A stretch of DNA of 64,000 nt from Chryseobacterium indoltheticum (lineage in GTDB: Bacteria > Bacteroidota > Bacteroidia > Flavobacteriales > Weeksellaceae), in the NCBI RefSeq assembly GCF_003815915.1, contig NZ_CP033929.1:1116001-1180000 (forward strand), in the 5' to 3' direction. Shown in pieces: positions 47,185 through 56,301 of the stretch (positions are counted from its first letter, which is position 1; each line of letters begins with the position of its first letter). A model generated the notes under the pieces. That model ran no database searches. It had not been told where the DNA came from and saw only the letters and a list, made by a program, of their open reading frames with translations. Both the position numbers and the translations under genes were made by a program.

Positions 47185-48132
47185 GTGAATGAAGAGGTTG
47201 CAATCATAATGTCTCAAAGCAAAAGAAGATTAACAAGGCTTAAACTTCTCGCTAATTTCTTTGAAAATATTGATATCATTGCGATTTATATCAAAACAGA
47301 TATCATTCATAATCTATTCAACGAAAATCAGACGTTAGATTTTAATAAATTAGAGCTTTTTCACCTGCAATATACCGACAGTCTTATCGAATTGTTAACC
47401 AAAATAAAAAAGAAAAAGGAAAACGATTTGCTGGCTGTTATTAACGAAATTAATATCAACAACCGATACATTGCTTCTTTCGAAGAAAAAAAGACCGACA
47501 GTTTTGAAACCGACAGGAAGATCTACAGCGGGCTTTTTTCTGAACATCTGAGAAATCTGTATAAAGATCTTACAGAAAACAGAGCAACCCTAAATTGGAA
47601 TGATGTGCTGTATTTCCATAAAAAATATGCTGCAGAATTTTACAGAACAGAAGTGGAACATGAAAAACTGAAGCCTCGATCTGTTCCGTTTTACCAGTAT
47701 CAGGATTACTGTATCGAAAGAAAATTGTTGGGGAAACTCAATATACAGAATTTTAAAGTGCGTTTTGTCTGCGGTTATCGTATTGAACGAGATGAATATG
47801 AGCTGTTCAAAATTTTTCAGTCTGATGAGCATTTCATTTTTAATGTAGAAGAAAAAAAAATGTATTTGATTGATGATGAAGATTTATCGGCGTTAAATAC
47901 CGATGAAAACGAATCTAATCAGATTACAATTATCAATCAGCTGAAAAGAAAAAATGAAGACCTCAACGAAACGATGGAATTTAAGAAAAAAGAGCTTTCA
48001 CCGGAGGTAGAATTGGTTTTAAAAGATTATCTCAGAAATATTGAGAGCGTTGATATTATGAGCAAGATATTTGATGTGAACGAGGAAACCAATATTCTTC
48101 GGGCAATGCTTAATTTAAATTTAAATAATTAA
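47185..48132 (+). CDS. Unknown helical protein of the ter cluster
   Basis: 315 residues with a GTG start at 47185; the ATG at 47209 (MSQSKRRLTR) is an equally reasonable start. It has no signal peptide or membrane segment and is rich in Lys, Glu, Leu and Asn. It is helical with a coiled coil near 245-275 (LKRKNEDLNETMEFKKKELS). I do not recognise a family. The tight position after telA and before the second TerD gene suggests a role in the same Ter-linked response. A short tandem repeat follows the stop. Confidence 0.75.
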   Translation: MNEEVAIIMSQSKRRLTRLKLLANFFENIDIIAIYIKTDIIHNLFNENQTLDFNKLELFHLQYTDSLIELLTKIKKKKENDLLAVINEININNRYIASFEEKKTDSFETDRKIYSGLFSEHLRNLYKDLTENRATLNWNDVLYFHKKYAAEFYRTEVEHEKLKPRSVPFYQYQDYCIERKLLGKLNIQNFKVRFVCGYRIERDEYELFKIFQSDEHFIFNVEEKKMYLIDDEDLSALNTDENESNQITIINQLKRKNEDLNETMEFKKKELSPEVELVLKDYLRNIESVDIMSKIFDVNEETNILRAMLNLNLNN

Positions 48133-48180
48133 AAAAGTAAAAAGTAAAAAGTAAAAAGTAAAAAGTAAAAAGTAAAAAAG
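48133..48180. repeat. Tandem 7-bp repeat (AAAAAGT)
   Basis: About six near-perfect copies of aaaaagt follow the stop codon of the 47185 gene. Such slippage-prone repeats are common between flavobacterial genes. Confidence 0.8.
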
Positions 48181-48359
48181 TTTATAAAATTTATTTTCTA
48201 CTCTATATTTTAAGTATGCAAATTTTCTTTGCTGAGTGAAACGCCTTTGCGAACGAAAATATGCAGAACGGATTTAACAAAAATCTTTGCGAGCTTTGCG
48301 TTTAAATTAAATTGAGCAATGAAGCAGAGATTCAAAAAATAACTAAACAAAAAGAAATA

Positions 48360-48971
48360 ATGGCTATTAACTTACAAAAAGGTCAGAGAATAAACCTTAC
48401 CAAAGAAAATGGAACTACACTTTCCCAGGCTTGTGTGGGAATCAACTGGGGGGCTATCGAGAAGAAAGGTTTCTTCGGTGGAACTTCAAAAGAAGCAGTA
48501 GACTTAGATGGAAGCTGTATTTTATATGATTCTACCAAAAATGCAACCGAAGTCATTTATTTCGGAAATCTAAAATCTAAAAACGGTTCTGTGAAGCACA
48601 GCGGTGATGATTTAACCGGTGACGTGAATGGTGACGACGGTTTAGATAACGAAGTAATCACAGTAGATTTTGCTAATTTAGATCCTGCAGTTGAGCATGT
48701 AGCAATGGTTTTGCACAGCTACAGAGGCCAGGATTTTGGAACGATTCCTTTTGCATCAATCAGAATTTACGAAGGTACGCCTACCAACGTAAGAGAAGTT
48801 TTTGCTAAATATGATATTGCCAATGATAAATCTTTCAGCGGACATGTATCAATGGTGATGGGAGTTTTCTATAAGAGAAATGGTGAATGGAAATTCAATG
48901 CGATCGGAGATGCTACTTCAGATAAAAAACTAGAGCAGACGGTACAGACCGTTCAGCAAAAATATTTGTAA
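48360..48971 (+). CDS. TerD-family stress protein 2
   Basis: 203 residues from the ATG at 48360, chosen because MAINLQKGQRI matches the start of the other TerD here (MAINLQKGQRE); a TTG 48 bp upstream is rejected. The Ca2+-binding region reads DLDGSCILYD and SVKHSGDDLTGDVNGDDGLDNEVITVDF. The C-terminus MGVFYKRNGEWKFNAIGD is typical. Compared with copy 1 it has an insertion, GWGAIEKKGFFGGTSKEAV-like, as in TerZ/TerX types. It has its own 228-bp upstream gap and a terminator at 49021. Confidence 0.93.
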   Translation: MAINLQKGQRINLTKENGTTLSQACVGINWGAIEKKGFFGGTSKEAVDLDGSCILYDSTKNATEVIYFGNLKSKNGSVKHSGDDLTGDVNGDDGLDNEVITVDFANLDPAVEHVAMVLHSYRGQDFGTIPFASIRIYEGTPTNVREVFAKYDIANDKSFSGHVSMVMGVFYKRNGEWKFNAIGDATSDKKLEQTVQTVQQKYL

Positions 48972-49020
48972 AATCATAAAATAATGTCTGAAATTGTATT
49001 ATTTTAGACAAACAATTATT

Positions 49021-49054
49021 AGCAATAACTGTATATTTACGGCTATTGCTTTTA
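49021..49054 (+). terminator. Terminator after the second TerD gene
   Basis: AGCAATA (49021-49027) with TATTGCT (49044-49050), plus inner CTGTA/TACGG, followed by T. Confidence 0.7.
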
Positions 49055-49076
49055 TCATATAATAAACATAATTAAA

Positions 49077-50111
49077 GTGGATCAACATCAAAGTATTTTA
49101 GAGCTGCATCCCGGTTTGGTCTGGGGATTTGCGATAACGGTTGTTATCATGTTACTTCTCGATTTGGGGGTATTCAACAAAAAAAGTCATGAAGTTTCTT
49201 CAAAAGAGGCTACAATATGGTCAGTAGTTTGGATCTCGCTGTCTATGATTTTTTCCGGAGTGGTCTATTGGGTTTTCAATACAGATGGCACTCCTGCAAG
49301 TCACGCTTTAGCGGTAGAAAAATTCACTCAATATCAGGCAGCGTATTGGATTGAGAAAGCACTGTCGGTGGATAATCTCTTCGTATTTATATTGGTTTTC
49401 GGATTTTTTAAAGTACCAAAATTCCTACATCACAAAGTTCTGTTCTGGGGAATTATCGGGGCGCTTATTTTCAGAGCGATCTTTATTTTTGCCGGAGTTG
49501 AATTGATCGATTTAACGTATTTACCAGAGATGAATGTCTTTGGTCATCCAGTAAAAATCAATGTTGTAATGACACTTTTTGGGCTATTCCTTATCTATGC
49601 AGGGATTAAATCTTGGGGTGACGGCGGAGATGATGACGATGAAGATTACAGCGATACAGCAGGTGCAAAATTAATCAAGAGTTTCTGGAAAGTTTCAGAT
49701 AACTATGATGGAGACAAGTTTTTTACCGTTCAAAACGGAATCAAAATGGCAACACCGCTTTTAGTGGTTGTCGCAGTGATTGAATTTACAGATGTTCTTT
49801 TCGCAGTAGATTCTATCCCGGCTATCTTTGCGATCTCAAAAGATCCTTTCATCCTTTATACATCAAATATTTTTGCAATTTTAGGATTAAGATCTTTGTA
49901 TTTCCTGTTGGCAAACTTCATTTACATGTTCAGCAAGCTACCTTATGGTTTGGCAATTATTTTAGCATTTATCGGTGTTAAGATGTTGATTGCACCTTGG
50001 TATCATATTTCATCTCCGGTTTCATTAGGAATTGTAGGTGGAGTTTTGGTGCTTTCGGTACTTATTTCTATCATGTTTCCCGATAAGAAAGATGATGAAG
50101 TAAAAGAATAA
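49077..50111 (+). CDS. terC: TerC-family integral membrane protein
   Basis: 344 residues with a GTG start at 49077. About nine membrane segments span the protein. Family marks are the intramembrane acidic residues in YWIEKALSVDNLFVFILVFGFF (about 87-108) and the repeat unit VIEFTDVLFAVDSIPAIFAI (about 236-255). The hydrophilic loop GDGGDDDDEDYSD lies between. TerC/Alx proteins are linked to tellurite resistance and Mn2+ export. It is separated from the TerD gene by a terminator, but completes the cluster functionally. A bidirectional terminator follows. Confidence 0.94.
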   Translation: MDQHQSILELHPGLVWGFAITVVIMLLLDLGVFNKKSHEVSSKEATIWSVVWISLSMIFSGVVYWVFNTDGTPASHALAVEKFTQYQAAYWIEKALSVDNLFVFILVFGFFKVPKFLHHKVLFWGIIGALIFRAIFIFAGVELIDLTYLPEMNVFGHPVKINVVMTLFGLFLIYAGIKSWGDGGDDDDEDYSDTAGAKLIKSFWKVSDNYDGDKFFTVQNGIKMATPLLVVVAVIEFTDVLFAVDSIPAIFAISKDPFILYTSNIFAILGLRSLYFLLANFIYMFSKLPYGLAIILAFIGVKMLIAPWYHISSPVSLGIVGGVLVLSVLISIMFPDKKDDEVKE

Positions 50112-50133
50112 CTAAAATAAAATTTAAACATAC

Positions 50134-50165
50134 AAGGCTTTACAAATCGTAAAGCCTTTTTTATT
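50134..50165. terminator. Bidirectional terminator after terC
   Basis: AAGGCTTTAC (50134-50143) and GTAAAGCCTT (50149-50158) form a perfect 10-bp stem with T-runs on both strands, between convergent genes. Confidence 0.9.
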
Positions 50166-50185
50166 TCTTATTTTCACTATCAACT

Positions 50186-51205
50186 TTATTTATATTTCAA
50201 AAGCTTATTAATCTTCTTTCTAGTCTGTAGCGATACTTTATACGCTTCATCTCTGAGTTTCTGAATCTTTCCGACTGGCTGAAAAATTTCGGCACTATCA
50301 AAAGGATTAAAAGACAAAAGTTCATTCTCGCAGCCTTTAGGATTTAATAATGAGTTCTTATCAATTTTAATTTCTCCAATTTTGATGAAAGGAGAGTTTT
50401 TCCATTCGATATTAAGCTTGTTGATCGGCTGGTCATTCAGATCATAGCAAAATTGAATATAGACATTTGCAGCGAAATCATGAGTTCCGCAGAAAGTTTC
50501 AACAGCCTCTTTTACAGATTGATTTCTACCAAAATTTTTCTGCACGTGTTTGGGGCTTACTTTTATCTTAATCATTTTATCATCAAAACGATAAACTCCC
50601 ACAGAATGAAAATCAAATGACAGAATGAAGTTATTTTTGTTTAAAATAAATTTCCAGACGTTTTTCAGAAATGATGGGTTTAATGTATAAGGAATTATTT
50701 TATAAATCTGCTTTAAGAGCGGAAATAAGTTGCTCCATTTTTTCACAAAAAACCGATTAAGAGAAGTAAACAATTTCAAAAATACAGAAACCGAATTCAC
50801 CGGAAACAAAGGGAAATTCACCAAAGGATAGTTGGATATCGTTCTTCCGGAATCATCTTTTATTTTAATGGCAAAACCGTAAGCGGGAATATCTTTTCTG
50901 TTTTTATTAATTTTCGGATGTGCATTAGACAATCTTGCGGTAATCTCGTATTGATCACTGTCAAAAACATGTTTTAAGTCATTCGGAATATCTTTGCTGA
51001 TGATAAATGTACCTTTCAAAACAGCATACGTTTTGGCATGAGCATTTCGTGTAGCATAATTCACATCACTTATCGTGGAAGAGTACTCTACAAAATCGGC
51101 AATACTCTTTTTAGTTTCTTCAAATAGCTGTTTTTCTTCATAGCTGAGCTTCTCAAAGTTCTTATTATATCTTAACGGATTTGGCATATAGTTTTTAAAA
51201 TTCAA
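50186..51205 (-). CDS. Catalase-fold protein (small catalase family)
   Basis: 339 residues, shorter than classical catalases (about 480). The distal heme-side His lies in NAHAKTYAVLKGTF (His56), the counterpart of VHAKGAGAFGTF. ARLSNAHPKINKNRKDIPAYGFAIKI matches the following catalase strands. The late part (ENELLSFNPFDSAEIFQPVGKIQKLRDEAYKVSLQTR) matches the small catalase-related family. I do not see the proximal RxxxY heme ligand of true catalases, so peroxidase-like or other heme activity is possible. It is transcribed alone, convergent with terC. Confidence 0.8.
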   Translation of the reverse strand: MNFKNYMPNPLRYNKNFEKLSYEEKQLFEETKKSIADFVEYSSTISDVNYATRNAHAKTYAVLKGTFIISKDIPNDLKHVFDSDQYEITARLSNAHPKINKNRKDIPAYGFAIKIKDDSGRTISNYPLVNFPLFPVNSVSVFLKLFTSLNRFFVKKWSNLFPLLKQIYKIIPYTLNPSFLKNVWKFILNKNNFILSFDFHSVGVYRFDDKMIKIKVSPKHVQKNFGRNQSVKEAVETFCGTHDFAANVYIQFCYDLNDQPINKLNIEWKNSPFIKIGEIKIDKNSLLNPKGCENELLSFNPFDSAEIFQPVGKIQKLRDEAYKVSLQTRKKINKLLKYK

Positions 51206-51386
51206 TTATAACGCCAAGTTTTTAAATCTACGTTACGAGAATATTAAGCATTTTTTAATGTTTTTTGTGCTGTAAACTGAAGCGATAGTAAAAAGCTGGA
51301 GGCTTGATGTTTGAAGCTGGAAGTTTATCATTTATGATATATTTATTTCAATTATCAATTATGATTTATCATTTATGCATAAACCT

Positions 51387-51394
51387 TATCTTTG
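51387..51394 (+). promoter_or_regulatory. Promoter -7 element of the FKBP gene
   Basis: TATCTTTG, an exact TAnnTTTG match, ends 11 nt before the ATG at 51406. It supports that start over the longer open frame. Confidence 0.6.
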
Positions 51395-51405
51395 TAAAAA
51401 AAATT

Positions 51406-51840
51406 ATGGGAGTAGCAGATTTGTTATTTAAGAAAAAGAAGGAATTGGCAGAAAAGAACCTGAAAGACGGTCAGGAATATATGTTTGAATACGGTAAAAG
51501 AGAAAGCGTAGTGCAGTTACCAAGCGGGTTGCAGTACGAAATCATTACTGAAGGCGATGGACCGAAACCTGGGCCGAAATCAATGGTTAAATGTCATTAT
51601 CACGGAACAACAATTGCCGGAAAAGTATTCGACAGCTCTGTAAAAAGAGGAACACCTGCTTCATTTCCGTTGAATAAAGTAATCAAAGGATGGACAGAAG
51701 CACTTCAGTTGATGCCTGTAGGAAGCAAATGGAGATTGATTATTCCACCGCATTTAGCGTATGGAGATCAGCAGATCAGCAAAGAAATCGGTCCCAATTC
51801 AACATTGGTATTTCAGGTAGAATTATTAGATATTAAATAA
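51406..51840 (+). CDS. FKBP-type peptidyl-prolyl isomerase
   Basis: 144 residues from the ATG at 51406. The open frame is longer upstream but contains the promoter. An N-terminal helical stretch (KKKKELAEKNLKDGQEYMFEYGK) precedes one FKBP domain. Visible motifs are LPSGLQYEIITEGDGPKPGPKSMVKCHYHGTT, GKVFDSSVKRGTPASFPLNKVIKGWTEALQLMPVGSKW and IPPHLAYGDQQ. It catalyses cis-trans isomerisation of proline peptide bonds in protein folding. It lacks a signal peptide, so it is cytoplasmic. A terminator follows the stop by 24 bp. Confidence 0.94.
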   Translation: MGVADLLFKKKKELAEKNLKDGQEYMFEYGKRESVVQLPSGLQYEIITEGDGPKPGPKSMVKCHYHGTTIAGKVFDSSVKRGTPASFPLNKVIKGWTEALQLMPVGSKWRLIIPPHLAYGDQQISKEIGPNSTLVFQVELLDIK

Positions 51841-51863
51841 ATCTAAACCTTAAAAATAAATTA

Positions 51864-51894
51864 AAATCTATCTGTTATCAGGTGGATTTTTTTT
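51864..51894 (+). terminator. Terminator after the FKBP gene
   Basis: AAATCTATCTG (51864-51874) pairs with CAGGTGGATTT (51879-51889), with two G-U pairs, then T-run. Confidence 0.75.
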
Positions 51895-51946
51895 ATTTGT
51901 TTTATCTTAGTATTTAAGGTTAATTTTTTTTTGTAATTAAGTTTTA

Positions 51947-52897
51947 ATGAAGAAACTATATTTTATTTTTGCTGCTTTTATTTTGTTGACTTCCTGTGTT
52001 TCAAAGAAAAACCAGGCTATAAAGCAGAATATTCTTACTTTGAGAGACAGCTATTGCAAAGCGCCCTTTAAGTATAATTATGAAAATAAATTACCTTCTT
52101 ATAATTCAGATTCTATTATTTCGGCCAATCAGCAACTGAAAGGCATTTTTTCTGATCAGAGTATTTTGATTTTAAATGCTTTGGATAATCTGGATGAAGT
52201 AAATGAGATTGTTAAACTAAAAAAAGACTCATCATTAAGTTCTCAGGTAAAAGTTTTACAGCTGAAGATGAAAATCAATAGTAAAATAACCATTGCATTG
52301 ACCGAATTGGACGCCGTTGCTGCAGAATTTGACTGTGAAGGAGAACGTGTCGCACAAATTGGAAATTATGTAGATAATTTAAATGATTCCAGGAATAATA
52401 AGCTCATTTTATATTCAATTGCAGCCGGAGCTGTAGCCTCCATTGCAGGTGGAATTGTAAAAGATGAAGGGTGGAGTAGTGCGATTGATATTTCCGGAGG
52501 TGCTTTGGGAGCAGGTTTTGGTTTGGCAACTTTAAATCCGAAAGGTAAAAAAGTAGAATTTATACATCAAAGAAATTTATTAAGAGACATCTGGAACGAA
52601 AAGCTGGAATCACCTAATTTTCCACCTTTTATCTGGTATATGTATACTGAAAAGAGGTTTTCAAATAAAGAAGAGCATTCAGTTATTTCGAGCATGAAAC
52701 AACGATGGCTGCATTATCAGTTTGATGATGATAAAAATGCTGCAGATCATTCAGTAATTTTCAAAGATGGAGGGCTTTATCGAGCTGATGATCTTCACAA
52801 TCGCGCGGCAATGCTCAATCAGATGCAGTCGGCAACTCGTACGATTAATCAGACGATTAATTATTTGCTTTTAGATCTAGATAAATTGATTTTGTAA
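51947..52897 (+). CDS. Lipoprotein of unknown function
   Basis: 316 residues. The signal peptide with lipobox LLTSC predicts lipidation at Cys17. The middle contains a glycine-rich segment (AAGAVASIAGGIVKDEGWSSAIDISGGALGAGFGL, about 160-195) resembling a glycine-zipper membrane-inserting hairpin. The flanks are helical. The C-terminus contains RTINQTINYLLLDLDKLIL. No family is recognised. It is probably an envelope protein. It is followed after 51 bp by an HTH membrane protein gene on the same strand. Confidence 0.75.
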   Translation: MKKLYFIFAAFILLTSCVSKKNQAIKQNILTLRDSYCKAPFKYNYENKLPSYNSDSIISANQQLKGIFSDQSILILNALDNLDEVNEIVKLKKDSSLSSQVKVLQLKMKINSKITIALTELDAVAAEFDCEGERVAQIGNYVDNLNDSRNNKLILYSIAAGAVASIAGGIVKDEGWSSAIDISGGALGAGFGLATLNPKGKKVEFIHQRNLLRDIWNEKLESPNFPPFIWYMYTEKRFSNKEEHSVISSMKQRWLHYQFDDDKNAADHSVIFKDGGLYRADDLHNRAAMLNQMQSATRTINQTINYLLLDLDKLIL

Positions 52898-52948
52898 AGC
52901 AGAATGAAAGTTTGAATCTGTAAATTTGCTGTAATCTACTCGTAAATA

Positions 52949-53524
52949 ATGTCTGAATTAAAAAAAATCCGTGAAAAGAGAAACCTTACTCAAGAAGAAT
53001 TAGCCGAAAAGTCGGGGATTTCGGTAAGAACCATTCAACGAATTGAAGCTGGAACTACTCCAAAAGGGTATACATTAAAAACTTTGGCAGAAAGTCTTGA
53101 AGTTTCTGAGAATGATTTATTGACTTCTGAGACGATAAAGGAAGAAATTGTAATTGATGAAGTAATCGACACGACAGAAGAAAATCACTCTCTTTTTAAT
53201 TCTGGTTTAATCAAAATAATTAATCTTTCTTCACTTCCGTTTGCATGGCTGCCGATTGCTAATTTTTTGCTGCCATTATTGATTATGTTTTTCACAAAAG
53301 AGAAGTCTCCAATTGTAAAACAAATAATTTCTCTTCAAATATTTTTAGCCATTATTTCGCCGATTATTTTTATGTTGATTGCCTTATTAAAATTAGGTTC
53401 AGTATCTGTTATGATCACGATGATTGTCTTAGTATTGACAAATGTTTACATTATTTTGAGAAATGCTTATGAAATCGATAAGAAGAAAAGCCTTCGTTAT
53501 AAACTGAATTTCAGTTTTATATAA
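52949..53524 (+). CDS. XRE-type HTH protein with membrane tail
   Basis: 191 residues. The helix-turn-helix covers residues 1-58 (KIREKRNLTQEELAEKSGISVRTIQRIEAGTTPKGYTLKTLAESLEV). After an acidic linker, about three hydrophobic segments (residues about 95-175) resemble the DUF4870-type membrane domain often fused to such HTHs in Bacteroidota. It is therefore probably a membrane-tethered regulator. It may form an operon with the lipoprotein gene upstream. Targets are unknown. Confidence 0.85.
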   Translation: MSELKKIREKRNLTQEELAEKSGISVRTIQRIEAGTTPKGYTLKTLAESLEVSENDLLTSETIKEEIVIDEVIDTTEENHSLFNSGLIKIINLSSLPFAWLPIANFLLPLLIMFFTKEKSPIVKQIISLQIFLAIISPIIFMLIALLKLGSVSVMITMIVLVLTNVYIILRNAYEIDKKKSLRYKLNFSFI

Positions 53525-53610
53525 ATATTACAGTTGATTGTCGGGTTTTTGTCGGGTTTATTTTTTGACTTAAAATCAATTTATTCTGAATCTTTGTCAA
53601 AAATAATTCA

Positions 53611-55077
53611 ATGACACAAAAGCTCAGCATCAGTATTTTTACTCTCTTCTTTTTCTTAGGAAATATAAACGCTCAAATCGATAAAAATTCACCATTATTT
53701 TTAGAATTAAAGAAACAAGATAGTCTTTTTTTTGAACGTGGTTTCAATAATTGTGACATAGCATATCTGGAAAAATCGGTTGATGATAATCTGAAATTCT
53801 ACCATGATAATGGCGGTTTTCAGGATAAAAAATTATTCTTGGAAAGAACGAAACAAAATATTTGTTCCAACCCAAATCAAAAGCCGATTCGTAAAGTTAT
53901 CGAAAGCAGTCTGGAAGTTTTTCCTCTGTATAATAATGGCGAATTGTATGGTGCAATACAAACGGGAGAACATCAGTTTTTTATGCGAGAAAAAAATAAA
54001 GAAGATGTTTTAGGCGGACAAGCAAAATTCACATCGGTTTGGACAAAAAAAGACGGAAACTGGTTAATGAGTGATGTTTTGAGCTACGATCATGGCGATC
54101 CTAATAAAGCAAAAATTCCAGATAATTTGGAAAAGCTATTGAAAGATAATCATATCCCTACTTTAGGATTGGGAATTATTGAAAATGGAAAATTAACACA
54201 AATAAAAGTTTACGGAAAATTAAATGATAAAACTCCGGCATCTTACAATTCACTTTTTAATGTGGCATCTTTAACTAAACCTGTAACTGCAATGACGGTT
54301 TTACGTTTAGTAAGTCTCGGAAAATGGGATCTTGATGAGCCGCTTTACAAATATTTTACAGATCCTGATGTTGCAAAAGACCCTCGACACAAAAAATTAA
54401 CAACAAGATTGGTTTTAAGCCATCAGACCGGCTTTGCAAATTGGAGGTGGGCGAATAAAGATCAAAAGCTAAGTTTTGATTTTGATCCCGGAACAAAATA
54501 TCAGTATTCCGGTGAAGGTTTTGAATATCTGCGAAAAGCAATTGAAAAAAAATTCGGTAAAAGTCTGGAAGATTTAGCTAAGGAGATGGTTTTTAAACCA
54601 TTAAATATGAACGATACAAGTTATATCTGGAACGATAAAAAAGATGCTGACAGAATTGTAATCGGGTATGACAAAAACGGAAAACCCTACGATATTGTAA
54701 AAAATAAAACTCCCAATGCGGCGGATGATTTGACGACTTCTGTGGAAGATTACAGTAAATTTTTGATTGCGGTAATGGATAATAAATTGCTTTCATCTAA
54801 AGTTTTTGAAGAGATGAAAAGCAAGCAGGTAGAAACTAAAAAAAACAAATATTACGGGCTCGGTTTTGAAATTTATGATTTGGGGAATAATGATATTTCA
54901 CTTTCGCACACCGGTTCTGATAAAGGAGTAAACACATTTGCGATCGTTCTACCAAAGACGAAAAAAGGTCTCGTAATTTTTACAAATGTTGATGACGGCT
55001 ATAAAATTTATGAAACAATCATCAATCAATACTTTGGCGATATCGGAAAAAGAATTGTTGAGATTGAAACCAAATAA
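53611..55077 (+). CDS. Secreted beta-lactamase-fold serine hydrolase with DUF4440-like N-domain
   Basis: 488 residues. A signal peptide (1-21, GNINAQ) is followed by a SnoaL/DUF4440-like domain (about 30-160: DNLKFYHDNGGFQDKKLFLERT; WLMSDVLSYDHG). A class C beta-lactamase/penicillin-binding-protein-like domain then fills 165-488. Catalytic motifs are SLTK (Ser220, Lys223), YSG at about 299-301 and HTGSDKG near 435 in place of KTG. Such enzymes include esterases, D-aminopeptidases and carboxypeptidases; true beta-lactamase activity is not implied. It is extracytoplasmic. The gene is monocistronic. Confidence 0.88.
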   Translation: MTQKLSISIFTLFFFLGNINAQIDKNSPLFLELKKQDSLFFERGFNNCDIAYLEKSVDDNLKFYHDNGGFQDKKLFLERTKQNICSNPNQKPIRKVIESSLEVFPLYNNGELYGAIQTGEHQFFMREKNKEDVLGGQAKFTSVWTKKDGNWLMSDVLSYDHGDPNKAKIPDNLEKLLKDNHIPTLGLGIIENGKLTQIKVYGKLNDKTPASYNSLFNVASLTKPVTAMTVLRLVSLGKWDLDEPLYKYFTDPDVAKDPRHKKLTTRLVLSHQTGFANWRWANKDQKLSFDFDPGTKYQYSGEGFEYLRKAIEKKFGKSLEDLAKEMVFKPLNMNDTSYIWNDKKDADRIVIGYDKNGKPYDIVKNKTPNAADDLTTSVEDYSKFLIAVMDNKLLSSKVFEEMKSKQVETKKNKYYGLGFEIYDLGNNDISLSHTGSDKGVNTFAIVLPKTKKGLVIFTNVDDGYKIYETIINQYFGDIGKRIVEIETK

Positions 55078-55113
55078 TCTTTCAGGTAATTAATTACAGT
55101 TAAATTAAATTTT

Positions 55114-55156
55114 AATTGTAATTAATTTTGTTACAATTGAAATATTTGTATCTTTG
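55114..55156 (+). promoter_or_regulatory. Operator and promoter of the Rrf2 gene
   Basis: AATTGTAA (55114-55121) and TTACAATT (55131-55138) form a perfect inverted repeat with a 9-bp centre. The -7 element TATCTTTG follows at 55149-55156. A related palindrome stands before the next gene, so both are probably bound by the Rrf2 protein. Confidence 0.65.
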
Positions 55157-55169
55157 CTGAACAATTACA

Positions 55170-55580
55170 ATGAATAATACAAGATTTGCTACGGCAATAC
55201 ATATCATGACGCTGTTGTCAAAATTCCCTAAGGATTGGATCACTTCTGATTGGCTTGCGGGCAGCATCAATGTAAATCCTGTAATTGTTCGTAAAGAAAT
55301 TGGTGTTTTAAAAAAAGCAGGATTAATTATCAGTCGAAAAGGCAAAGAAGGAGGAAGCCAGTTAGCGAAAAATGCTTCCGAGATCAGTATTTCTGAGATT
55401 TATTCAGCGGTAAAAAACTCTGATGTTTTAGGTAAAAAAAATAACGATCCCAATCCGGCTTGTCCTGTCGGTAAAAATATAAACACCCATTTGGGGCAGC
55501 TTTTTACAGAAACAGATCTGTTGGTTTGTCAGTTTTTGGGAGATAAAACATTAAAAGAATTTACAGAACATTTCGATTAA
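55170..55580 (+). CDS. Rrf2-family transcriptional regulator
   Basis: 136 residues. A winged helix starts FATAIHIMTLLSKFPKDWITSDWLAGSINVNPVIVRKEIGVLKKAGLIISRKGKEGG, the Rrf2 DNA-binding domain. Only one Cys (ACPVG, about 101) occurs in the region where FeS-type Rrf2 proteins have three, plus one near 126 (VCQFL), so it probably lacks an iron-sulfur cluster and may sense redox or a ligand through Cys. Palindromes with TTACAATT lie before this gene and before the next, predicting autoregulation and control of the neighbour. Confidence 0.9.
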   Translation: MNNTRFATAIHIMTLLSKFPKDWITSDWLAGSINVNPVIVRKEIGVLKKAGLIISRKGKEGGSQLAKNASEISISEIYSAVKNSDVLGKKNNDPNPACPVGKNINTHLGQLFTETDLLVCQFLGDKTLKEFTEHFD

Positions 55581-55597
55581 AATTTTTTGATCTAAAA

Positions 55598-55616
55598 TGT
55601 AATAAAATGTATTACA
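55598..55616 (+). promoter_or_regulatory. Rrf2 operator before the NmrA-like gene
   Basis: TGTAATA (55598-55604) and GTATTACA (55609-55616) form a 19-bp palindrome 22 bp before the start codon, similar to the site upstream of the regulator gene. Confidence 0.6.
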
Positions 55617-55638
55617 ATTAATTTAAATAAAAAAAGGT

Positions 55639-56292
55639 ATGAACAAAAAAGTAGCAGTAATCGGTGCAACCGGTTTTGTGGGAACACAAGTAGTAAAAGA
55701 ACTGGCAAACAGAGGTTTTGAAGTAGAAGCAATCGTAAGAGACGCATCTAAAGTAAACGAAACTGAAACGGTAAAAGCAAAAAGTGTCGATGTAAATAAT
55801 GTAGATGATTTAGCAGAGGCTTTGAAAGGAAATGATGCCGTTATCAACACATTCAATGCAGGCTGGACGAATCCTAATCTTTATAATGATTTCCTAAACG
55901 GATCAATCAATATAGAAAAAGCAGTTGAAAAATCGGGTGTAAAGAGATTTATAACGGTTGGTGGAGCAGGAAGTTTATTCATTGACGGAAATCAATTGGT
56001 TGACGGACCAGATTTTCCGGCAGATATCAAACCCGGAGCAACTGCAGCAAGAGATTATCTAAATAAAATCAAAGAAAATACAACTTTAGACTGGACTTTT
56101 TTCAGCCCCGCAATTGAAATGCATCCCGGAACAGCAGGAATCAGAACCGGAAAATACAGAACTGCTCTTGAAAATCCTGTATTCAATGAAGAAGGAAGAA
56201 GTGTACTTTCTGTAGAAGATGTTGCCGTGGTTTTGGTTGATGAATTAGAACAAAACAATCACATCCGTGAAAGGTTCACAGCAGCTTATTAA
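55639..56292 (+). CDS. NmrA-like NAD(P)-binding protein
   Basis: 217 residues of the atypical short-chain dehydrogenase/NmrA-like group. The nucleotide-binding motif is VIGATGFVGTQVV (residues 7-19), and Arg in AIVRDASKV suggests NADP(H). DAVINTFNAG and FITVGGAGSL are the usual following strands. There is no clear YxxxK catalytic pair. It is probably a redox-responsive reductase or sensor controlled by the adjacent Rrf2 protein; this pair is common in bacteria. Substrate is unknown. Confidence 0.88.
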   Translation: MNKKVAVIGATGFVGTQVVKELANRGFEVEAIVRDASKVNETETVKAKSVDVNNVDDLAEALKGNDAVINTFNAGWTNPNLYNDFLNGSINIEKAVEKSGVKRFITVGGAGSLFIDGNQLVDGPDFPADIKPGATAARDYLNKIKENTTLDWTFFSPAIEMHPGTAGIRTGKYRTALENPVFNEEGRSVLSVEDVAVVLVDELEQNNHIRERFTAAY

Positions 56293-56301
56293 TTATTTTA
56301 G

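Noticed and set aside
48220..48311. Copies of the TGCGCA-type operator before the second TerD gene
   Set aside because: The region has CTTTGCG strings but no inverted repeat of the right form or spacing to TTTGC.
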